Positions 1 through 6,723 are shown, counted from the stretch's first letter. The stretch: DNA of 10,526 nt from Kiloniellaceae bacterium (GCA_021776195.1 JAJFGK010000101.1:1-10526), one strand, 5' to 3'. Translations and numbers: made by a program. The notes: generated by a model from the sequence alone, not told the origin.

Positions 1-42
1 CAATGAGATGACAAACACCGGCGCTCTGCGGGCCGAAATGCA

Positions 43-75
43 ACAAGGGCTTAGCCTCAGAGGCTAAGCCCTTGT
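43..75 (-). terminator. Hairpin terminator of tRNA-Asn
   Basis: A perfect 15-bp inverted repeat (arms 43-57 and 61-75, 3-nt loop) begins 6 bp beyond the 3' end of tRNA-Asn. Read on the minus strand it is followed by a T-enriched but interrupted tract (TTGTTGCATTT). Position and stem strength fit an intrinsic terminator for the tRNA transcript. The imperfect U-tract leaves some doubt. Confidence 0.6.
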
Positions 76-81
76 CATGTT

Positions 82-157
82 TGGCTCCGCGGGCAGGACT
101 CGAACCTGCGACAAGGTGGTTAACAGCCACCTGCTCTACCAACTGAGCTACCGCGGA
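82..157 (-). tRNA. tRNA-Asn (anticodon GTT)
   Basis: A complete 76-nt cloverleaf reads on the minus strand. The 7-bp acceptor stem is TCCGCGG paired with CCGCGGA, followed by discriminator G and an encoded CCA (82-84). The T-arm has the GGTTCGAGTCC pattern and the D-arm has AGCTCAGTTGGTAGAGC. The anticodon loop is CTGTTAA with GTT at 122-124, so it reads AAC/AAU codons. G as discriminator agrees with known bacterial tRNA-Asn. It stands alone, with its own promoter upstream and a hairpin downstream. Confidence 0.97.
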
Positions 158-207
158 TCAGCGCTCGTCAGGGACTTCAGACTTCCCCGATCCGGCAGAA
201 GACGCGC

Positions 208-236
208 CTTATATCAAACCCCTGTGCCGACTGCAA
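208..236 (-). promoter_or_regulatory. Probable sigma-70 promoter of tRNA-Asn
   Basis: On the minus strand there is a TTGCAG -35 box (231-236), a 17-bp spacer and a TATAAG -10 box (208-213). Initiation would fall near 201, giving a leader of roughly 45 nt before the tRNA 5' end. The -35 matches only TTG of the consensus. The position and exact 17-bp spacing, the same as at the tRNA-Cys promoter, support the call. Confidence 0.5.
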
Positions 237-258
237 AGCGGAAAAGACCTCAAATTCC

Positions 259-444
259 TTAAGATGCCGTTCCCATCACGACTTTCAACACGCACTGCGC
301 CACTTCGAGGTAGTCCGAATTCGGCAGGTGAAACAGACGCAGGAACTCGGAAGTCGGCAGACGCCCCCCTAGGAAGAGATCGAGGATGTCCGCGCTGACC
401 GGATGAAGGCGACTGGGCAGGCAGGCGACGATCGTTGGGTCCAT
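259..444 (-). CDS. Small hypothetical protein, 61 aa
   Basis: The family is not recognised. The ORF opens with ATG at 442-444. AAGAGGT lies 9 nt upstream, which is a credible ribosome site and is why I prefer this start over longer versions reaching to about 831, whose N-terminal part looks like random translation. Codons are mostly G/C-ending, as expected for a real gene in this genome. The product is Leu-rich, with likely short amphipathic helices around residues 18-25, 32-40 and 44-56, and no clear signal peptide or membrane segment. It ends 22 bp before the tRNA-Asn -35 box and reads in the same direction. No function can be assigned, and a chance ORF remains possible. Confidence 0.5.
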   Translation of the reverse strand: MDPTIVACLPSRLHPVSADILDLFLGGRLPTSEFLRLFHLPNSDYLEVAQCVLKVVMGTAS

Positions 445-623
445 CGATCCGGTACCTCTTGGCTTAGACGCAGTAGGCCGGTGACGCGCGAGCATGACAC
501 AAAAAGACCATCCCTGACCAGCGACCGTGGCGCGGGGGGGCATCGCTCGGAGTCGGGGGGGTGAGGAGGCGATGCAAGTATGTTCTTGTTTTGTTCTATT
601 CGATGGTGTATTCAATCCAAATC

Positions 624-654
624 GAACTGGGACGCCCAAACTGAACTGGGACGC
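624..654 (+). repeat. 12-bp direct repeat, 19-bp period
   Basis: GAACTGGGACGC occurs at 624-635 and again at 643-654, so the copies are 19 bp apart and lie on the same DNA face to within about a tenth of a turn. It sits just after an AT-richer stretch (about 571-620) and 31 bp before the small ORF at 685. It could be a pair of regulator sites or a chance duplication. I cannot place a convincing promoter around it. Confidence 0.45.
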
Positions 655-684
655 GACGCGACAACAACAGCCGGGAGAAAAATC

Positions 685-813
685 ATGCCTGTCACGCAAG
701 GGACCCTGATGGACCGACTTCTCAGCAGCGCCGCGGCGCTGGCTGCCTTTTCGTTTCTCTTCGCGACCCTTTGTCTGGGCTGGTATCAGGTTTTTCGGGC
801 CATCGCGGCATAG
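685..813 (+). CDS. Small single-helix membrane protein, 42 aa
   Basis: This short ORF starts at ATG 685 with GGGAG at 673-677, 7 nt upstream, an almost ideal ribosome site. Residues about 12-36 form one hydrophobic segment (Leu/Ala/Phe-rich, containing SFLFATLCLGW) with a single Arg before it and an Arg after it, so a single-span inner-membrane peptide is likely. An internal Met at residue 9 is an alternative start. A longer in-frame reading from 580 exists, but its N-terminal part looks non-coding. It lies between a leftward small ORF and the rightward SH3 protein gene, 228 bp before the latter. The family is not recognised; a real but tiny gene is more likely than not. Confidence 0.5.
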   Translation: MPVTQGTLMDRLLSSAAALAAFSFLFATLCLGWYQVFRAIAA

Positions 814-1041
814 CCGGTCAGCGGCTGTCACCCGAGCAGGATTGGCGGCAGCCTGCCATCCTCTCTATCCACGAGACGAAAAGAGCCTGGGCTGGCGCGG
901 CTGGCAAAGCGGTCGCAATCGCCCCATATCTTCGGCATGGACGCCGGTCACACCTTTGAAGGCATCGTCGCGGCGATGAACCGGACCCCGGCCAAGTTTT
1001 TGGGGCCGAAACGGCCGGGCAGGGCGAAGCGAGGGCCCGGG

Positions 1042-1851
1042 GTGTCCCGGCTGGCCTTTGCCGTTATCGCCGCCGCTCTGTGCCGACCCGCGGCACTCGC
1101 CCTTTGCCTGGCGATCGGTTTGGTTGGCACGGCATGGAGCGCACCGGGGTCGCTTTGGCGTGCGATGGACGATGGCGCCGAACTTCGCCTGATTCCAGAG
1201 GCGGCGGCCGAGGTCGTGGCCCGCCTGCAAGCCGGCGACCGCCTGATCGAGTTTGAACGGCGCGCGGATTGGCTGCGGGTCGCGCCCCTGGGTGAGGTCG
1301 GCAGCGAAGGCTGGATCCGCGAAGCGCGGCTGCTGCCGGTGCCGCAAACGGCCGGTCCCGTGCTGGAACCCGGACACCTGACGCCTTCCGACGGATCCGG
1401 TCTAGTTGGGCCGGATACCGATGAGCGGGGCGCGCTGAGACACGACGATCTTGCGGACGGTCTCGCCACCTACCGTGTCGAGGTCGGCGGTACGCCCGGC
1501 TTGGATATCGTCGCCGATTGCCGCCTGGTGACACCCTACGGGGACGACAAGACGAGGCGCATTCGCCGGCTGTCGCCCTTTGCCCTGGCTTTCGAGGCCG
1601 GGGCCCTGTCCTGCCGGCTGCGAAAGCGGGATTCCTTCGGTCGGCTACAGGCGCGTCTTTTTGAGAATGGCATATTGATCGCCGCGCACGGCACGCGCGC
1701 GGCCTTCAACCACGTGCGCCTGCGCAGCCATGGTCCCTGGGGGGCGGCCGGTTCACGACGCGGCACCACGCCCCTGGTGACTTTTCCCAATCTCCAGAAA
1801 AACAAAAAAATCGTGCCGCCTCTGACGCGGACCGTCGTACCACGGCTTTGA
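1042..1851 (+). CDS. Exported SH3-like domain protein
   Basis: This is a secreted or periplasmic protein of unknown role. I chose GTG 1042 because GAGGG (1031-1035) lies 6 nt upstream and the product then opens directly with a signal peptide: a hydrophobic run at residues 4-30 and likely cleavage after AWSA (31-34). In-frame ATGs at 976 and 937 have poorer ribosome sites and would add a basic N-terminal extension. Residues about 37-99 fit a bacterial SH3-like fold, with the WLRV strand around W77 and the GWI signature at 90-92; such domains commonly bind cell-wall peptides. After a linker, residues about 143-228 look beta-rich and hold two cysteines (C160, C191) that could form a disulfide in the periplasm. 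The tail is basic. It is 147 bp before the methyltransferase gene, with no evident shared function. Confidence 0.75.
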   Translation: MSRLAFAVIAAALCRPAALALCLAIGLVGTAWSAPGSLWRAMDDGAELRLIPEAAAEVVARLQAGDRLIEFERRADWLRVAPLGEVGSEGWIREARLLPVPQTAGPVLEPGHLTPSDGSGLVGPDTDERGALRHDDLADGLATYRVEVGGTPGLDIVADCRLVTPYGDDKTRRIRRLSPFALAFEAGALSCRLRKRDSFGRLQARLFENGILIAAHGTRAAFNHVRLRSHGPWGAAGSRRGTTPLVTFPNLQKNKKIVPPLTRTVVPRL

Positions 1852-1998
1852 GACGCGCCGCGGCTCCAAGTTGGACGCCTCGAAGGGCTTGACCTTGGCG
1901 CCGAATGAGTGCGGACTTTGGCCTCTGGCTCCGGGACGCGAGGATGCACGAAACCAGCGGTCGGACCCGGGCCATGAACGCCAGGGGAGTAGAAGGCC

Positions 1999-2979
1999 AT
2001 GTCCGAGTACCAAGGGCTCGTGGAACGCCTCAACGCGCGCGACGTAATTCTTCTCGACGGTGCCGTCGGCACCCAGCTCCAGGCCATGGGGGTGCCGATG
2101 AATCTCCACGCCTGGGCCGGTGCCGCGCTTCAGAGTCACCCCTTCACGGTGCGCCGGATGCATGAAGATTACGTCGCCGCCGGGGTGGATGTGATCACCA
2201 CCAACACCTATGCCTCCGCCCGTCACAACTTGGAGCCCCTGGGGCTCGGCGATCAGACCCGCGAGTTGAACCTGCGGGCGGTGATGCTGGCCGAGGACGC
2301 GCGGGACAAGAAGGCGCGCGAGCGGCCGGTGTCGATTGCCGGCTCGGTCTCCAACTTCGGTCTCATCGCCGGGGCCGAGGAGGCCTACAGGGAGACCTAC
2401 AAGAAGCACTTCGCCAACCGGTCCGAGACATCCGTCGATCAGGCACGCGCCAATCTGCGCGAACAGGCGGAGATCTTGGCCGAATCGGGGGTCGACCTTC
2501 TGATCGCGGAGGCGACCGGCAGTACGGAGCAGCGCCGCTGGGTGATCGAGGCATGCCTTTCGACCGGCCTGCCGGTCTGGTCCGGATTCAAGTGCCACCT
2601 GCGCGAAGGCGAGGCGGCCCCCCGGGTGGGTTACCGGTCGGACGACCTGATGGCCGACGACCTCGACGAGCTCCTGGCCATGGGCGGCAGCGTGGCGGCG
2701 CTGTTTCATTCCACCTTGGACGCCACCCGCGCCGGGCTCCCTCTAATACAGGAGCGCTGGTCGGGTCCGATCGCCATCTATCCCGAGGCCGAGCGTCACG
2801 ACTATGTCTCGGCCCGCCGGGATCCGGCGGAGGAAGGCAAGGTGTCGCCGGCCGATTTCCAGGTCTTTGCCGAGGAGTGCGTGGCGGCGGGCGTGCAAAT
2901 CATTGGCGGTTGTTGCGGTATCGAGCTCGACCATATCCGGCCGCTCCGCGATGCCCTGCCAAGAAGCCTCGCCTCTTAG
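1999..2979 (+). CDS. Homocysteine S-methyltransferase family protein
   Basis: This is a cytoplasmic (beta/alpha)8-barrel enzyme of the family that moves a methyl group from a sulfonium or betaine donor to a thiol such as homocysteine, making methionine. The 326-aa length is normal. Family motifs are present: GAVGTQLQ at 21-28, TTNTY at 67-71, GSVS at 115-118, the acidic EAT at 171-173 and the zinc motif GGCCG at 303-307 (C305, C306). The first zinc cysteine, usually in a G-x-N-C motif on an earlier strand, is missing: the matching stretch reads ALFHST (234-239), with S238 at the Cys position and H237 beside it. Either His serves as ligand or the substrate differs from homocysteine. The ATG start has AGGGGAG/GAAGG upstream. 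The donor cannot be told from sequence, so I give no symbol. No SAM or SAH riboswitch was seen in the leader. Confidence 0.88.
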   Translation: MSEYQGLVERLNARDVILLDGAVGTQLQAMGVPMNLHAWAGAALQSHPFTVRRMHEDYVAAGVDVITTNTYASARHNLEPLGLGDQTRELNLRAVMLAEDARDKKARERPVSIAGSVSNFGLIAGAEEAYRETYKKHFANRSETSVDQARANLREQAEILAESGVDLLIAEATGSTEQRRWVIEACLSTGLPVWSGFKCHLREGEAAPRVGYRSDDLMADDLDELLAMGGSVAALFHSTLDATRAGLPLIQERWSGPIAIYPEAERHDYVSARRDPAEEGKVSPADFQVFAEECVAAGVQIIGGCCGIELDHIRPLRDALPRSLAS

Positions 2980-3050
2980 CCGGGACCAGCTGCCCGCGAA
3001 CTAATTTCATAATCGGGGCAAACCCGGTGCCCCGGGGAATGGGACCAAGG

Positions 3051-3221
3051 ATGACAGGCTGGCTACCGGCAGCGGCGGCCGGAGTCTTGATCGCCCTCAT
3101 TGTCGGCTCGATCGTGGCTAAACGCGAAAAAGACGGCGAAGCCGCCCTGGTGATCGGCCTGATCGCCGGGCTGATCGCCGCTGGTCTGGTGATGGCCGCA
3201 GAACATTACGTGCTGGCCTGA
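3051..3221 (+). CDS. Small two-helix membrane protein, 56 aa
   Basis: This 56-aa hypothetical protein has two hydrophobic helices, about residues 4-23 and 31-50, joined by a short charged loop (KREKDGE, 24-30). That pattern is typical of a helical-hairpin inner-membrane protein with a basic loop on the cytoplasmic side. The ATG at 3051 has GGGA 6 nt upstream. An in-frame ATG at 3039 would add four residues. It lies 71 bp after the methyltransferase on the same strand, so co-transcription is possible, and it converges on tRNA-Cys with a 25-bp gap. The family is not recognised. Glycine- and alanine-rich helices suggest tight packing or oligomer formation, which is inference. Confidence 0.6.
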   Translation: MTGWLPAAAAGVLIALIVGSIVAKREKDGEAALVIGLIAGLIAAGLVMAAEHYVLA

Positions 3222-3246
3222 CCAGACCGGATTGCCTGGAGGGAAT

Positions 3247-3320
3247 TGGAGGCGCGGACCGGATTTGAACCGGTGTACAAGGATTTGCAGTCCTCTGCGT
3301 AGCCACTCCGCCACCGCGCC
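3247..3320 (-). tRNA. tRNA-Cys (anticodon GCA)
   Basis: A complete 74-nt cloverleaf reads on the minus strand. The acceptor stem is GGCGCGG paired with CCGCGCC, then discriminator U and an encoded CCA (3247-3249). The T-arm shows GGTTCAAATCC and the anticodon loop is CTGCAAA with GCA at 3286-3288, reading UGC/UGU. U73 is the known identity base of bacterial tRNA-Cys. It is a single-gene unit with a clear promoter about 57 bp upstream of its 5' end. I saw no strong terminator between it and the small gene it converges on. Confidence 0.97.
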
Positions 3321-3376
3321 TCGGTCTCGGATTTCCGCTCGAGAGACGAGCCGATCCCAAGCGCCGGAGCCCGGCT

Positions 3377-3405
3377 GATATAGTCTTGTGCCGGTGGCGG
3401 GTCAA
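3377..3405 (-). promoter_or_regulatory. Sigma-70 promoter of tRNA-Cys
   Basis: Minus strand: TTGACC -35 box (3400-3405), exactly 17 bp, then TATATC -10 box (3377-3382). Both are close to consensus. Initiation near 3370 gives a leader of about 50 nt to be removed before the tRNA 5' end. It sits 4 bp past the stop of the PAS protein gene, which reads in the same direction, so the tRNA could also receive read-through. Confidence 0.7.
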
Positions 3406-3409
3406 GCAA

Positions 3410-4765
3410 TCAGGGCCGCGGCTGGCTCTTGGTCTTGCGTCCGGGTTTCAACGCCTTGGCGGCCCGCTTGAGGAGCGGCTCCAGGACGGTCGGCTTTTCT
3501 TGCAGGCAGGCGACCACCCGGACGGTTTCCTTGTCTTGCGGATCGCGCCTCGCCAGCAGGAGAACGAACTCCTCCTTGCCTTTGCCCTGGTCGGGCAGCT
3601 CCGCCACGGGCTCCAGCGAGCGCAGCAGCTCCTGGGCTTGCAGCAAACCGTCGGGGCGCGGGCCGGTTTCGCCGCGGCGGGCCGTCCGCTCGGCCTTCAC
3701 ACAACCCTTGATGCCGCCTTCCGTCGCCCTAATGAGGGCCGAGACATCGCCGGCCTTGCGGCCCAGGCGGTGGGCATAGGCCAGGCAGGTTGCGTATTCC
3801 GAGATCCGGGTTTTTTCGTAGTCCTGTCCGAAAACCAGCTTGGTGAGGCCGGTGAAGGGCGCGCGCGCCTGGAAGGTGATGCCGGCATCGGCGCAAAACG
3901 CGCTGTAGGCGTCCATGTCGGAACTCGCTTCGAGATGGAAACGATAGGCCCGCTCCAAGGTATGATAGAGCGCGGCGCGGCTCTTGCCGCGGCAATCCTG
4001 CAGGGCCGCTGCCAAAATCCGACACTCGTCGAGACCGGCCGCGAGGGAGTCATTCTTCACCGGCTGCGCCGCCGTGGCGTCGGTCGGTGTCGGCTCGCGC
4101 GGCAAGTCCACCACCAGGGCGGCATCGGTCGGTTCCGGCTCCCGGTTACGGCCAAGCGATCCGGGTGCCGCGCTCGAGGCACCCGGAACGGCAAGGGCGG
4201 GAGCGGCAGCAGGGGCGGGAGCTGTGGCAGAGGCGGGAGAAGACGACGCCGTGGAGCCGAAAGTTGGCTGAGACAACTCTTGCCGGAACGTGATGGCGCC
4301 GACGATGCAATCGATATCGACGCCGTTCTCGCTGAAGGGCAGCATCGTTGTGCGATAGGAAATCTGTCGTCCCCAGCTATCGACCAGCTCGGATTCGGCA
4401 TAAACCGGCGCTTTGCGCTCGAGCACCAGATGATATCGCTCGACCACCGCGGCCATGACGCTGCCGTCGGGCGTCTCCGACATGGGGCGGTGCTTAAGAT
4501 CGGTTCGCACCAGCTTTTTCAGTTCACTGCCGAGAAACTGGTAGACCGGTTCGCCGCCGGGGCCCGTGGCGTCGAGAACGAAGGTGAAGCCATAGTCGAC
4601 CAGGCTTGGCAAAGCCTCGACCGAAAAGCGCCGCCGCGAGGGATAGAGATCGTCGCCGCGAAGCGCATCCCAATGGTCGTAGAGACTGGAAGTCATGCGG
4701 CGTTCCGCGGTGTCGATATCGATTTCCAGGTTGAGGGGCGTTTCGACTAATTCGGAGAGGGCCAT
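3410..4765 (-). CDS. PAS_5-type protein with unknown C-terminal domain
   Basis: This 451-aa cytoplasmic protein has three parts. Residues about 28-162 resemble the alphaproteobacterial PAS_5 family: the opening LYDHWDALRGD and a following YPSRR, then YQFLGSEL, then a final strand pair ending in IVGAITF. Residues 165-240 are a Pro/Ala/Ser-rich linker, probably disordered. Residues about 245-355 form a mostly helical domain containing FCADAGITF and KLVFGQDYEKTRISEYA, which I cannot assign to a named family. The tail (432-451) is strongly basic. There is no kinase, cyclase, EAL or HTH output domain and no membrane segment. The ATG at 4765 has a weak ribosome site; M24 is the alternative start. 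It is divergent from the oxidoreductase gene with a 195-bp gap. A sensory or localisation role is inference from the PAS domain. Confidence 0.8.
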   Translation of the reverse strand: MALSELVETPLNLEIDIDTAERRMTSSLYDHWDALRGDDLYPSRRRFSVEALPSLVDYGFTFVLDATGPGGEPVYQFLGSELKKLVRTDLKHRPMSETPDGSVMAAVVERYHLVLERKAPVYAESELVDSWGRQISYRTTMLPFSENGVDIDCIVGAITFRQELSQPTFGSTASSSPASATAPAPAAAPALAVPGASSAAPGSLGRNREPEPTDAALVVDLPREPTPTDATAAQPVKNDSLAAGLDECRILAAALQDCRGKSRAALYHTLERAYRFHLEASSDMDAYSAFCADAGITFQARAPFTGLTKLVFGQDYEKTRISEYATCLAYAHRLGRKAGDVSALIRATEGGIKGCVKAERTARRGETGPRPDGLLQAQELLRSLEPVAELPDQGKGKEEFVLLLARRDPQDKETVRVVACLQEKPTVLEPLLKRAAKALKPGRKTKSQPRP

Positions 4766-4960
4766 GGCGAGAACTCTGAAACTGGAGGAATGTCTGGAGA
4801 GAGTGTAAATTTCTACGGTAAAGAGTTGGTGAAGATGGCTGGCTTCGGCTCGCGATCCGGTTCTTCTTGAGGCTCGGGGGTTGGCCGACTAAGCTCGCGG
4901 CGCGCCGGCGGGAGGTTCGCCCGGCTGTCCAGGAAAACCGAAAACGATGGGGAAATGACG

Positions 4961-5830
4961 ATGGCGAAGATTGCCTTTCTCGGCTTGGGGGTCATGGGTT
5001 ACCCCATGGCCGGTCACTTGCAGGCCGGCGGTCACGCGGTGACGGTCTATAACCGCACGGCCAGCAAGGCCGAGGCCTGGGTGGCCCAGCACGGCGGCGC
5101 CATGGCGGCGACCCCGGCGGCCGCGGCGGCCGGACAGGAGATCGTGTTCTGCTGCGTCGGCAACGACGACGACCTGCGCTCGGTGGTGCTGGGCGAGGAG
5201 GGGGCGGCGGCCGGCATGAACGACGGCGCGTCCTTTGTCGACAACACCACGGCCTCGGCCAATGTGGCGCGAGAAATCCACGCGGCCCTGAAGGCCAAGG
5301 GGATCGGTTTTATCGACGCGCCTGTGTCAGGCGGTCAGGCCGGCGCCGAGAACGGCGTCCTGACGGTCATGTGCGGCGGCGATCAGGCGGACTACGACCG
5401 CGTAGAGGGCGTCATCGAGTGCTACGCCCGGTCCGTCAAGCTGATGGGCCCGGCCGGTTCGGGCCAGTTGACCAAGATGGTCAATCAGATCTGCATTGCC
5501 GGTCTGGTCCAGGGCCTGGCCGAGGGCATGAATTTCGGCCAGAAGGCCGGCCTCGACATGGATCTGGTGATCGACGTGATCTCCAAGGGCGCTGCCGGGT
5601 CCTGGCAGATGGAAAACCGCGGTCACACCATGGTGAAGGACGAGTTCGAGTTCGGTTTTGCCGTGGACTGGATGCGCAAGGACCTGGCGATTTGCTTCGA
5701 GGAGGCGCAGAAAACCGGCGCGCGCTTGCCGGTCGCGGCGTTGATCGATCAGTTCTATGCCCAGGTCCAGGCCCGTGGCGGCAAACGCTGGGACACCTCC
5801 AGCCTGATGCACCTGCTGAGCCACGCCTAG
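4961..5830 (+). CDS. Beta-hydroxyacid dehydrogenase family NAD(P) oxidoreductase
   Basis: This 289-aa cytosolic enzyme belongs to the 3-hydroxyisobutyrate/tartronate-semialdehyde/glyoxylate-succinic-semialdehyde reductase family. The Rossmann motif GLGVMG lies at 8-13. NRT at 31-33 follows the second strand; the Arg there usually favours NADPH in this family. The substrate-loop signature DAPVSGG is at 119-125, the catalytic Lys is K172 in GQLTKMVNQ with N175 nearby, and MRKDL at 238-242 carries the second conserved Lys (K240). ATG 4961 has GGGGA 7 nt upstream. An in-frame ATG at 4955 abuts that site and is less likely. The gene appears monocistronic, ending at a hairpin. The exact semialdehyde or hydroxyacid substrate cannot be told from sequence. 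Confidence 0.9.
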   Translation: MAKIAFLGLGVMGYPMAGHLQAGGHAVTVYNRTASKAEAWVAQHGGAMAATPAAAAAGQEIVFCCVGNDDDLRSVVLGEEGAAAGMNDGASFVDNTTASANVAREIHAALKAKGIGFIDAPVSGGQAGAENGVLTVMCGGDQADYDRVEGVIECYARSVKLMGPAGSGQLTKMVNQICIAGLVQGLAEGMNFGQKAGLDMDLVIDVISKGAAGSWQMENRGHTMVKDEFEFGFAVDWMRKDLAICFEEAQKTGARLPVAALIDQFYAQVQARGGKRWDTSSLMHLLSHA

Positions 5831-5836
5831 AGGGAA

Positions 5837-5859
5837 GAGGGGGCTTCAGCGCCCCTTTT
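5837..5859 (+). terminator. Terminator of oxidoreductase gene, overlapping mazG stop
   Basis: GGGGC (5840-5844) pairs with GCCCC (5851-5855) around a 6-nt loop, extended by three weaker pairs, and runs straight into TTTT at 5856-5859. It starts 6 bp after the oxidoreductase stop. The mazG stop codon (5846-5848 on the other strand) lies in its loop, so the convergent genes share this element. On the minus strand the downstream tract is pyrimidine-rich but poor in T. Confidence 0.6.
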
Positions 5860-6667
5860 CGCCGGCCTTGGCGGCCTGCCAGGCCTCTTCCATCGCCTCT
5901 AGGTCCGCCGCGGCCAGTCCTTCGCGGGTCTCGAAGGCGGCCTCGACCTGACGGAACCGGCGCTCGAATTTGCTGTTTCCCGCCCGCAGGGCCGTCTCCG
6001 GGTCGACCTTCAGGTGACGCGCCAGGTTGGCGACGGCAAAGAGGAGGTCGCCCATTTCATCCTGCACGCGTTCCGGCTTGGCACCGTCGGCCAATTCCGC
6101 CTTCAACTCGCCAAGTTCCTCCTCGATCTTGGCCAGGACCGGGGCCAGATCGGGCCAGTCGAAGCCGACCCGCGCGGCGCGCTTCTGCAGCTTCTCCGCG
6201 CGTGTCAGGGCGGGCAGGGCGAGCGGCACGTTGTCCAGGACGCTGCTCTCCTGTCCGACGGCCTTTTCGGCCCGCTCCGCCGCCTTGATCGTCTCCCAGC
6301 TCGCCGTCTGAGCCGCGGCCGAGGTCACTTCGCCGTCGGCGAAGACGTGGGGGTGGCGCCGGACCATCTTGTCGGCGATGCTCGCGGCGACGTCTGAAAA
6401 ATCGAATTGACCGTCTTCCTCGGCCATGCGGGCGTGGAAGACGACCTGGAGCAGAAGGTCGCCCAGTTCTTCGCGCAGGCCTGCCATGTCGCCCAGCCTG
6501 ATCGCCTCGGCCACCTCATAGGCTTCCTCGATGGTGTAGGGCGCGATGGTGCCGAAACTCTGGGCAAGATCCCAGGGACAGCCACCCTCGGGCGCGCGGA
6601 GCTGCGCCATGATGGCGAGAAGGCGCGCCAGCGGTTCGCCCGGCAGGGTTTGAGGATCGCGCGGCAT
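5846..6667 (-). CDS. mazG: Nucleoside triphosphate pyrophosphohydrolase MazG
   Basis: MazG hydrolyses NTPs/dNTPs to the monophosphate and pyrophosphate, a housekeeping role in nucleotide-pool sanitation that in E. coli is also linked to (p)ppGpp level. The 273-aa two-domain form matches the usual length. The N-terminal signature GGCPWD is at 28-33. The first metal site is EEAYE at 47-51 with EELGD at 66-70. The second domain has EELGE at 183-187 and DEMGD at 203-207, so both acidic sets look intact. I start at ATG 6665-6667 (MPRDPQ) with AGGTGG just upstream. An in-frame ATG at 6781 would add 38 residues lacking family similarity and would run through the divergent promoter. It converges on the oxidoreductase gene and is divergent from the GFA-like gene. 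Confidence 0.95.
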   Translation of the reverse strand: MPRDPQTLPGEPLARLLAIMAQLRAPEGGCPWDLAQSFGTIAPYTIEEAYEVAEAIRLGDMAGLREELGDLLLQVVFHARMAEEDGQFDFSDVAASIADKMVRRHPHVFADGEVTSAAAQTASWETIKAAERAEKAVGQESSVLDNVPLALPALTRAEKLQKRAARVGFDWPDLAPVLAKIEEELGELKAELADGAKPERVQDEMGDLLFAVANLARHLKVDPETALRAGNSKFERRFRQVEAAFETREGLAAADLEAMEEAWQAAKAGEKGR

Positions 6668-6723
6668 GACGCCACCTATAACGGTCCGACGGGCGATTCT
6701 CCAGGGCTCTGATCCGAGGGCAA

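Noticed and set aside
259..813. Toxin-antitoxin pair from the two small ORFs
   Set aside because: They are on opposite strands, about 240 bp apart, and neither resembles a known toxin or antitoxin family.
1852..1998. SAM or SAH riboswitch before the methyltransferase
   Set aside because: I looked for the conserved cores of these classes and saw none. The leader is ordinary GC-rich DNA with a ribosome site at its end.
1753..2709. Leftward open frame (318 codons) opposite the methyltransferase
   Set aside because: It crosses two real + strand genes and gives a His/Gly/Arg-rich product typical of antisense frames in GC-rich DNA.
2553..3050. Upstream extension of the two-helix membrane ORF
   Set aside because: The extension overlaps the methyltransferase out of frame and is Arg/Pro/Gly-rich. 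Only the part from 3051 looks like a protein.
3386..4750. Rightward open frame (454 codons) opposite the PAS protein
   Set aside because: The minus strand product shows a recognisable PAS domain. The plus product is a low-complexity antisense translation.
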